5,003 nt of DNA from Solobacterium sp. (GTDB lineage Bacteria > Bacillota_I > Bacilli_A > Erysipelotrichales > Erysipelotrichaceae). Of this stretch, positions 1 to 5,003 are shown piece after piece; positions within the stretch are counted from its first letter, which is position 1; every line of letters begins with the position of its first letter. The DNA lies in NCBI GenBank assembly GCA_017419465.1, contig JAFOLE010000076.1, positions 1 to 5,003 of the forward strand. The letters are read 5' to 3'. Made by a program: the position numbers and the translations under genes. The notes under the pieces were generated by a model that saw nothing but the letters and a program-made list of their open reading frames with translations, was not told where the DNA came from and made no database searches.

Positions 1-1440
1 CCGGTCAGAGTCGCACAGTTCGGAGAAGGAAACTTCCTCCGCGCATTCGTTGACTACATGGTTGACATTGCCAATGAAAAGGGTCTGTTTGATGGAAGCG
101 TTGTTCTGATTCGTCCGATCCCGTTCGGTGACATGGACAAGTTCTTCCTGGATCAGGACTGCCAGTACACTCTGCAGCTTCGTGGCCGCGTCGAAGGTGA
201 ACCGTACGTTGAAACACGTCAGATCACTTCGATTGCCAATATTGTTTCTCCGTTCCGTGACTATGAAGAATATATCAACGTCGCTAAAATCGACACACTG
301 CGCTTTGTCGTTTCCAACACCACTGAGGCAGGTATCGTCTTCAACGCAGAAGACAAGTTCGAAGAGAAGCTGAACATCACCTTCCCGGCAAAACTCACAC
401 AGTTCCTGCTTACACGTTATGAGACATTCAACGGCGATCCGGACAAGGGTCTGGTAATGCTGCCGGTTGAGCTGATTGACGACAACGGTATTGAGCTCCG
501 CAAGTGCGTCATGAAGTACATCGACCTCTGGAACCTCGATGCAGGATTCAAGTCCTGGGTTGAAAATGCATGCATCTTCACCAGCACACTCGTTGACCGT
601 ATCGTTACCGGTTATCCGCGTGCCGATGCTGAGAAGATCTGGAACGAACTCGGCTACCGTGACAACATCCTCGATACCGCTGAGCCGTTCGCTCTCTGGG
701 TCATCGAATCCGAAAAGGATATCTCCAAGGAATGGCCGATGGATCAGGCACTCGCTGACAAGACCGGCATGAACGTCATCTTCACCGACAACCAGAAGCC
801 GTACAAGCAGAGAAAGGTCCGTATCCTCAACGGTGCGCATACTTCCTTCGTTCTGGCTTCCTACCTCAAGGGCAATGACTTCGTCAACCAGTCCATGCAG
901 GATCCGATCATGCAGGACTTCATGTTGAAGACCATCCATGAGGAAGTTATTCCGACCCTCACCCTTCCGAAGGCTGACCTCGAAGAGTTCGCAAATGCCG
1001 TTGTTGACCGTTTCAACAACCCGTTCATTCAGCACAGTCTGCTGGCAATCGCGCTGAACTCCGTATCCAAGTGGAAGGCACGCTGCCTCCCGAGCTTCCT
1101 CGGTTATGTTGAGAAGTTCGGCAAGCTGCCGGAGCACCTCACCTTCTCCATCGCTTCCCTGATGGCGTTCTACTCCGCTACCGAGCTGACAGACGGCGTG
1201 CTCAAGGGTCACCGCGGTGACGATGTCTATGACATCAAGGATGATCAGGCCGTTCTCGAGTTCTTCCGTGACAACTCCGCAAAGGAGACCGGCGAATTCG
1301 TACATGCTTATCTCTCCAACGAAGCATTCCACGGTCAGGATCTGACAAAGATTGAAGGCCTTGAGGCAAAAGTTACGGAATATCTCGGCGCAATCCGCAG
1401 CGAAGGGATGGAAAAGGCCCTCGTTAAATACTTCGGTTAA
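1..1440 (+). CDS. uxaB: Tagaturonate reductase (altronate oxidoreductase), 5'-partial
   Basis: This enzyme makes D-altronate from D-tagaturonate with NADH (EC 1.1.1.58) in the cytoplasmic galacturonate catabolic pathway. The frame is open from base 1, so the ATG at 58 is internal. Residues encoded before it (QFGEGNFLRAF, bases 16-48) are the N-terminal dinucleotide-binding loop of polyol-type long-chain dehydrogenases. About 479 residues are visible against roughly 480 for the family, so perhaps 10-20 N-terminal residues lie off the edge. The catalytic K-x4-N-x2-H motif of the mannitol dehydrogenase family is intact as KVRILNGAH (bases 814-840: Lys, Asn, His), and KWKARCLPSF follows in the C-terminal helical domain. 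The gene ends 2 nt before uxaA, which implies one transcript. It contains no TTA, CTA or TCA codons, a sign of strong codon selection. The sister enzyme UxuB (fructuronate reductase) is the alternative; the QFGEGNFLRAF loop and the uxaA neighbour favour UxaB. Confidence 0.93.
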   Translation, partial: PVRVAQFGEGNFLRAFVDYMVDIANEKGLFDGSVVLIRPIPFGDMDKFFLDQDCQYTLQLRGRVEGEPYVETRQITSIANIVSPFRDYEEYINVAKIDTLRFVVSNTTEAGIVFNAEDKFEEKLNITFPAKLTQFLLTRYETFNGDPDKGLVMLPVELIDDNGIELRKCVMKYIDLWNLDAGFKSWVENACIFTSTLVDRIVTGYPRADAEKIWNELGYRDNILDTAEPFALWVIESEKDISKEWPMDQALADKTGMNVIFTDNQKPYKQRKVRILNGAHTSFVLASYLKGNDFVNQSMQDPIMQDFMLKTIHEEVIPTLTLPKADLEEFANAVVDRFNNPFIQHSLLAIALNSVSKWKARCLPSFLGYVEKFGKLPEHLTFSIASLMAFYSATELTDGVLKGHRGDDVYDIKDDQAVLEFFRDNSAKETGEFVHAYLSNEAFHGQDLTKIEGLEAKVTEYLGAIRSEGMEKALVKYFG

Positions 1441-1442
1441 TT

Positions 1443-2924
1443 ATGCAGAAAGCAATTAAAATCCATTCAAAAGACAACGTTGCTGTCGCGCTTCAGCCGC
1501 TGAAACAGGGAGAAGTCATCTCCCTGGGCGGCCAGGACGTGACACTGGTTGAAGACATCGAACAGGGACACAAGTTCGCACTTGCAGATCTTCCGGAAAA
1601 TACGAACATCATCAAGTACGGAACCGTCATCGGCCACACCACAAAGGAAGTCAGGACCGGTGCCCATGTTCATGTCGAAAACATCAAGACCAACCTCGGC
1701 GATGTTCTGGAGTATACCTATACACCGGAGACCTTCGAACAGCCCGCAGCACAGGGCCGTACGTTCAAAGGCTTCGTCCGTAAGAACGGCGATGTCGGTA
1801 TCCGGAATGAAATCTGGATCATCCCGACCGTCGGCTGTGTAAACAACATCGTTCAGACCGTTGAACGTCAGGCACAGTCCCTGATCAAAGGCTCGATCGA
1901 CGGCATCCATGCATTCACACATCCGTACGGATGCTCGCAGATGGGCGGCGACCAGGAAAACACAAGACGCATTCTTGCGGACCTGATCGTTCATCCAAAT
2001 GCCGGCGGCGTTCTGGTACTCGGTCTCGGATGTGAAAACTCCAATATCGCAGTCCTGAAGCCGTACATCGGCGAATACGATCCGGAGCGTGTACGCTTCG
2101 TCGTCGCACAGGCGGAAGAAGATGAAGTCGCTGCCTGCATGAAGCAGATCGAGGAACTCGTTGAGATCGTCTCCAAAGACGAACGCACCGAGTGCCCTGC
2201 CTCCAAGCTGAAGATCGGTCTCAAGTGCGGCGGATCCGACGGACTCTCCGGCATCACCGCCAACCCGGTTGTCGGCCGCTTCTCCGACCTTCTGGTTGCG
2301 GATGGCGGAACAACCATCCTCGCGGAAGTTCCGGAAATGTTCGGCGCAGAAACACAGCTGATGAACCGTGCAGTCAATGAGGAAGTCTTCCACAAGACCG
2401 TTGATCTCATCAACAACTTCAAGGAATACTTCACTGCCAACCATCAGACGATCTACGAGAACCCGTCTCCCGGAAACAAGGCCGGCGGCATCTCCACACT
2501 GGAAGACAAGTCCAACGGCTGCGTACAGAAGAGCGGAAGCGCTGTGATCAGCGACGTTCTCGAGTATGGCGACCGTCTCAAGACAAACGGTCTCAACCTG
2601 CTCTCCACACCGGGCAACGACCTCGTTGCGGCAACCGGTGAAGCAGCGGCAGGCTGCCAGATGGTTCTTTTCACCACCGGACGCGGAACACCGTTTGCGA
2701 CTGCGGTTCCGACCATCAAGATTGCGACCAACAGCCGTCTTGCCAATGCCAAGAAGAACTGGATCGATCTCAATGCCGGACGGGCAATTGAGGACAGCTC
2801 CATCGAAGCAGTCGGCGAAGAACTGTATGATCTCGTGATTGAAACTGCCAACGGAAAGAAGTGCCGTTCCGAAGAAGCAGGCTATCACGATATCGCAATC
2901 TTCAAACAGGGTGTTACCCTCTGA
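1443..2924 (+). CDS. uxaA: Altronate dehydratase (altronate hydrolase)
   Basis: UxaA dehydrates D-altronate to 2-keto-3-deoxy-D-gluconate (EC 4.2.1.7), the step after UxaB; the family is iron-dependent. The 493 residues match the usual length of about 495. An N-terminal SAF domain spans roughly residues 11-82 (including HTTKEVRTGAHVHVENI), followed by the galactarate dehydratase/altronate hydrolase domain from about 105. Family motifs seen in order are HPYGCSQMGGD (160-170), GLGCENSN (194-201), KCGGSDGLSGITANP (261-275), EVPEMFGAE (295-303), GNKAGGISTLEDKSNG (344-359) and TTGRGTPFATAVPTIKIATN (411-430). The start at 1443 lies 2 nt after the uxaB stop and lets the protein begin just before the SAF domain. 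No Shine-Dalgarno sequence precedes it, so translation is probably coupled to uxaB. A terminator follows 7 nt after the stop, so this is the last gene of the operon. GarD (galactarate dehydratase) is a paralogue, but context and length favour UxaA. Confidence 0.95.
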   Translation: MQKAIKIHSKDNVAVALQPLKQGEVISLGGQDVTLVEDIEQGHKFALADLPENTNIIKYGTVIGHTTKEVRTGAHVHVENIKTNLGDVLEYTYTPETFEQPAAQGRTFKGFVRKNGDVGIRNEIWIIPTVGCVNNIVQTVERQAQSLIKGSIDGIHAFTHPYGCSQMGGDQENTRRILADLIVHPNAGGVLVLGLGCENSNIAVLKPYIGEYDPERVRFVVAQAEEDEVAACMKQIEELVEIVSKDERTECPASKLKIGLKCGGSDGLSGITANPVVGRFSDLLVADGGTTILAEVPEMFGAETQLMNRAVNEEVFHKTVDLINNFKEYFTANHQTIYENPSPGNKAGGISTLEDKSNGCVQKSGSAVISDVLEYGDRLKTNGLNLLSTPGNDLVAATGEAAAGCQMVLFTTGRGTPFATAVPTIKIATNSRLANAKKNWIDLNAGRAIEDSSIEAVGEELYDLVIETANGKKCRSEEAGYHDIAIFKQGVTL

Positions 2925-2931
2925 TTCACAC

Positions 2932-2963
2932 ACAACCCCGGTGTCTGCCGGGGTTGTTCTTTT
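2932..2963 (+). terminator. Rho-independent terminator of the uxaBA operon
   Basis: A perfect 10-bp stem is formed by ACAACCCCGG (2932-2941) and CCGGGGTTGT (2948-2957). The loop is the six bases TGTCTG, and the stem is followed by the T-rich tract TCTTTT (2958-2963). It begins 7 nt after the uxaA stop codon. It should end the hexuronate transcript and separate it from the downstream NTPase gene. No A-rich tract precedes the stem, so it looks one-directional. Confidence 0.93.
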
Positions 2964-2965
2964 AT

Positions 2966-2977
2966 GCGCTGCAGCGC
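2966..2977. repeat. Perfect 12-bp palindrome
   Basis: GCGCTGCAGCGC reads the same on both strands with no spacer. It sits immediately after the T-tract of the uxaA terminator and about 135 nt before the NTPase start. It could be an operator for a dimeric regulator of the NTPase gene, or chance. A 12-bp perfect palindrome with no loop is a poor RNA hairpin, so a DNA-level role is the more likely of the two if it has any. Confidence 0.4.
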
Positions 2978-3061
2978 GTGCACAGAAAGTACTGCATTCC
3001 AAGCGTTTAACGAGTATTCTGAATATGTAATGCGGAAACGTATTCGATTCATCATCCGGCC

Positions 3062-3083
3062 GGTACAGGGCTATCCCTGTATC
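3062..3083 (+). promoter_or_regulatory. 5'-leader hairpin upstream of the NTPase gene
   Basis: GGTACAGGG (3062-3070) pairs with CCCTGTATC (3075-3083) around the four-base loop CTAT. This gives nine pairs including one G-U. It lies 14 nt upstream of the Shine-Dalgarno sequence and is not followed by a T-run, so it is not a terminator. It may stabilise the mRNA, affect translation or bind a factor; the sequence does not decide which. Confidence 0.45.
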
Positions 3084-3097
3084 TCACCTGCAGATTT

Positions 3098-3104
3098 AAG
3101 GAGG
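3098..3104 (+). promoter_or_regulatory. Strong ribosome binding site, NTPase gene
   Basis: AAGGAGG is a full match to the 16S anti-Shine-Dalgarno core, with 8 nt to the ATG at 3113. It fixes the start codon of the NTPase and contrasts with the absence of any such site before uxaA. Confidence 0.92.
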
Positions 3105-3112
3105 CAATTATC

Positions 3113-4201
3113 ATGGCAACACTGGACGAACTGGTTCATTACTGCAAAACAGAAAACCCTGTCGGTGCATTTATGCTTACAGGCGAATGGGGGTCCGGAA
3201 AGACTCATCTGATTGAGAAGGATTTAACAGCCCGGCTGGAGGATACCCATGTAATTGCCCGGGTTTCACTGTTTGGCCTGGGTTCGATTGATGCACTTCA
3301 CCAGGCAGTGAAGGAAGCGTGGATCACCGCCTGTTCCCCTGTACTTGGAAGACTGGTAAAGGATAAGGAACGTGCACAGAATAACAGCAAGCTGCTGAAC
3401 ACGATCAATTCAATCCTGAAGGGTCTGAATCCCACCGCCGGCAAGGCAGCGGATCTTGCCGTGTCACTGAACATTCTTGATGTCATTACCGTGGAACCGG
3501 AAATTGAAGATATCCATGACCTCAAGAAGAAACGGGTTGTCCTTGTATTTGACGATCTGGAACGGTCCAAACTGGATCTGATCGCAGTGATGGGCGCCAT
3601 CAACAACTACTGTGAGAATCAGAAGTTCAACACGATCATTGTGACCAATGAATCATTTCTGATTCGATCCCTGGGCCATGATCTGTTAAAGTACCAGATG
3701 TTAAAAGGAAAAACCGTATCCAGGACGCTGTTCCATATTCCGGACTGCAAATCGGCCGTTTCCAGTATTATCGAAGAACGGCACTGGAGTTCGGAAGCAT
3801 ACAAAACCTATCTCCAGGAACGGAAAGAACGCATTATTGAACTCTTTTCTTCCGCGGAGTTCCGTCCGGAAAGCAGCCGCAGTGAGACCGTCAAATCGCA
3901 CAACCTTCTCGCTCTGATTACTTCCCTTGATGATTTTTACCGCATCTTCTCTCATCTCACAAAAGCCGGCGTGGATAATCCGGACAGCTGGCTGTTCTCA
4001 TTCCTTGCCTATTCCCTTACCCGGAAGGGCGGTGTCTTCGATAACGGAGAACTGCGGTTTGACTGCACGGATGAAGAGATTCAGAAACTGTATCCGATGT
4101 TTTCTCCGGAGTTCCTGTTCACCAGCATCCGCAGCTGGGTCTCCTACGGAATCTGGGATAAGGAACTGTTTGACCGTGAACTTGCGGAAACACTCCGATA
4201 A
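3113..4201 (+). CDS. KAP-like P-loop NTPase, function unknown
   Basis: This is a 362-residue P-loop ATPase or GTPase. The Walker A motif GEWGSGKT lies at residues 24-31, directly after a short helix and strand (GAFMLT). The strand RVSLFGLGSIDALHQAV (50-66) resembles the segment after Walker A in KAP-type NTPases. The Walker B motif VVLVFDDLER (142-151) has two acidic residues and DLER, much like the KAP form DDLDR. IIVTNE (175-180) is a sensor-1-like strand. KTVSRTLFHIPD (200-211) follows, with R204 a possible trans-acting arginine. Residues 90-125, between Walker A and B, are only mildly hydrophobic, so the membrane segments that many KAP proteins carry there are not evident. The C-terminal part (215-362) is helical-looking and unrecognised. 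No signal peptide is visible, so it is probably cytoplasmic. The start is set by AAGGAGG 8 nt upstream. The gene is flanked by terminators and has no partner. It uses TTA, TCA, AGA and AGG codons, unlike uxaBA for the first two. Distant alternatives are AAA+ or STAND ATPases. Defence is a guess from family habit. Confidence 0.8.
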   Translation: MATLDELVHYCKTENPVGAFMLTGEWGSGKTHLIEKDLTARLEDTHVIARVSLFGLGSIDALHQAVKEAWITACSPVLGRLVKDKERAQNNSKLLNTINSILKGLNPTAGKAADLAVSLNILDVITVEPEIEDIHDLKKKRVVLVFDDLERSKLDLIAVMGAINNYCENQKFNTIIVTNESFLIRSLGHDLLKYQMLKGKTVSRTLFHIPDCKSAVSSIIEERHWSSEAYKTYLQERKERIIELFSSAEFRPESSRSETVKSHNLLALITSLDDFYRIFSHLTKAGVDNPDSWLFSFLAYSLTRKGGVFDNGELRFDCTDEEIQKLYPMFSPEFLFTSIRSWVSYGIWDKELFDRELAETLR

Positions 4202-4252
4202 CTTCTTGTTGCGGTGCCATGCAGTGAAGATCGCTCTATAACGTAATAAAGT

Positions 4253-4279
4253 AAAAACTCCCAACGGGAGTTTTTGTTT
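4253..4279. terminator. Bidirectional terminator between convergent genes
   Basis: AAAAACTCCC (4253-4262) and GGGAGTTTTT (4266-4275) form a perfect 10-bp stem around the loop AAC. T-rich sequence follows on the plus strand (TTTTTGTTT), and the matching A-run upstream gives a T-run on the minus strand. It therefore can end both the NTPase transcript, about 50 nt after its stop, and the folD transcript, about 13 nt after its stop at 4292. The 90-nt intergenic gap holds nothing else recognisable. Confidence 0.93.
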
Positions 4280-4291
4280 GTATATTCTGTC

Positions 4292-5003
4292 TTACTCTTT
4301 GATGGAAGCGCGTTCGGCCGCCTGTACCAGATGGCGCATCAGCACAGCGGTTGTGACAGCTCCGACACCGCCGGGCACCGGTGTGATGCGTTCCACAACC
4401 GGCTCCACTTCTTCAAAGGCGCAGTCGCCGCACAGTTTTCCTTTTTTCTCATTCCAGCAGATACTGATATCTACGACGGTCTGTCCTTCTCTTACATAGG
4501 ACGCATCCAGTTTCTCGGGCTGTCCCATGCAGGTAAAGATAATGTCCGCTTCCCTTGCAATGGACGGGATATCCACTGTCCGGGTATGGCAGATCGTTAC
4601 GGTCGCATTCCGCTGTACCAGCATCATCGCAAGCGGCCGTCCGACCACAAGCGAGCGTCCAAGGACAACCGCACGCTTTCCGCTGAGTTCTATGCCGTAA
4701 TGATCCAGCACCGCGATTGCGGCCTCTGCCGTGCACGGCGCAAAGCCGTTTCGGGTTCCGGTAAAGACACCGGCCAGAGAACCGTCCGAGCAGCCGTCGA
4801 TATCTTTCTGGGGCACGATCGCATTTCTTGCGCGTTCGTTGTCCAGCCCCTTCGGCAGCGGACGGAACATCAGGATTCCGTGCACGGCCGGATCCTGATT
4901 GAGACCGTCCAGCGTCCGGTAGAATGTCTCCGTATCCGTGTCCGACGGAAGGATCACTTTCTTAACGGATGCACCTAACGATTCGCAGCGCTTTACGGCT
5001 CCG
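4292..5003 (-). CDS. folD: FolD: methylenetetrahydrofolate dehydrogenase/cyclohydrolase, 5'-partial
   Basis: FolD is a cytoplasmic bifunctional enzyme of one-carbon metabolism. It oxidises 5,10-methylene-THF to methenyl-THF with NADP (EC 1.5.1.5) and hydrolyses that to 10-formyl-THF (EC 3.5.4.9). The frame stays open to the window edge at 5003, so the GTG at 4957 is an internal Val codon. About 236 residues are visible of the usual 280-290; the N-terminal part with the catalytic Tyr/Lys is outside. Visible motifs are HGILMFRPLP (bases 4882-4853), QKDIDG (4810-4793), FAPCT, the NADP-binding GKRAVVLGRSLVVGRPLA (4681-4628), NATVTICHT, and TPVPGGVGAVTTAVLM near the C-terminus. It differs from the textbook enzyme in having FRPLP for QLPLP and PCTAEA for PCTPxG. 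The dehydrogenase fold is intact. It converges on the NTPase gene and shares its terminator. Confidence 0.94.
   Translation of the reverse strand, partial: GAVKRCESLGASVKKVILPSDTDTETFYRTLDGLNQDPAVHGILMFRPLPKGLDNERARNAIVPQKDIDGCSDGSLAGVFTGTRNGFAPCTAEAAIAVLDHYGIELSGKRAVVLGRSLVVGRPLAMMLVQRNATVTICHTRTVDIPSIAREADIIFTCMGQPEKLDASYVREGQTVVDISICWNEKKGKLCGDCAFEEVEPVVERITPVPGGVGAVTTAVLMRHLVQAAERASIKE

Larger units (their letters stand above)
2964..3112 (+). other. Leader/promoter region of the NTPase gene
   Basis: This stretch of about 150 nt lies between the uxaA terminator and the NTPase start and must hold that gene's promoter if the terminator is efficient. It contains the perfect 12-bp palindrome GCGCTGCAGCGC (2966-2977), a hairpin at 3062-3083, and the ribosome site at 3098-3104. 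I could not pick out a -35/-10 pair of the housekeeping type with proper spacing; the AT-richer part around 3006-3031 is the most likely place. No small ORF with a convincing ribosome site was seen. Its role in regulation is inferred. Confidence 0.5.

Noticed and set aside
58..60. ATG at 58 as the start of uxaB
   Set aside because: The upstream codons encode the conserved QFGEGNFLRAF nucleotide-binding loop in the same frame, so the true start lies before the window.
1991..2851. Two further minus-strand open frames within uxaA (1991-2440 and 2453-2851)
   Set aside because: Both are Ser/Arg-rich shadow translations of uxaA with no motif or start context.
1467..3002. Long open frame of 511 codons on the minus strand opposite uxaA
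   Set aside because: It is codon-aligned with uxaA, so it is open simply because uxaA avoids TTA, CTA and TCA. It runs through the uxaA terminator, its translation is Cys-rich with no recognisable motif, and it has no supported start signal.
2839..3212. Small plus-strand open frames around the uxaA terminator and NTPase leader (2839-3030 and 2964-3212)
   Set aside because: They span the terminator or the NTPase start in another frame, have no ribosome site, and give unconvincing proteins. A leader peptide was considered but there is no supporting start signal.
4202..4243. Continuation of the NTPase past its stop codon as evidence of a nonsense mutation
   Set aside because: Reading on gives only 14 residues to the next stop, with no recognisable family sequence, and the terminator follows at once, so a broken longer gene is not supported from this window.
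4955..4957. GTG as the start of folD on the minus strand
   Set aside because: The frame continues upstream with FolD-like residues to the window edge, and starting here would remove the N-terminal catalytic region.
4274..4978. 234-codon plus-strand open frame opposite folD
   Set aside because: It starts inside the terminator hairpin, has no ribosome site, and overlaps the whole of the well-supported folD on the other strand.

Overview
The window looks like chromosomal DNA from a low-to-mid GC Bacillota bacterium, probably an anaerobic gut-type Clostridia or Erysipelotrichia relative. That placement rests on the gene order uxaB-uxaA (as at the end of the Bacillus subtilis hexuronate locus), the style of the FolD protein, and the strong AAGGAGG ribosome site. 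It is an inference; no rRNA or other taxonomic marker is present.

Positions 1-2924 carry the end of a plus-strand hexuronate (galacturonate/pectin) catabolic operon. It holds uxaB (tagaturonate reductase, missing only a few N-terminal residues at the window edge) and, 2 nt later, a complete uxaA (altronate dehydratase). Together they take D-tagaturonate to D-altronate to 2-keto-3-deoxygluconate. A strong hairpin terminator at 2932-2963 closes the operon.

Positions 2964-4201 form a separate monocistronic unit. A leader of about 150 nt, with a perfect palindrome and a 9-pair hairpin, ends in a near-consensus Shine-Dalgarno site. It is followed by a 362-residue P-loop NTPase of KAP-like type with clear Walker A, Walker B and sensor-like strands. 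It has no partner gene in the window and no obvious link to its metabolic neighbours, and its codon use differs from theirs. It is the only accessory-looking gene here and the best candidate for something new, for example a defence or stress ATPase, but the sequence does not show its function.

A symmetric hairpin at 4253-4279 lies between the NTPase gene and the convergent minus-strand folD (4292 to beyond 5003), which encodes methylenetetrahydrofolate dehydrogenase/cyclohydrolase. The hairpin can serve both strands. The FolD is a divergent type, with Phe where the well-studied enzymes have the folate-site Gln.

No tRNA, rRNA, CRISPR array, insertion sequence or attachment site was seen. No gene-free stretch exceeds 300 bases. 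The possible new biology rests on one protein family member with unknown role; the rest is ordinary metabolism.
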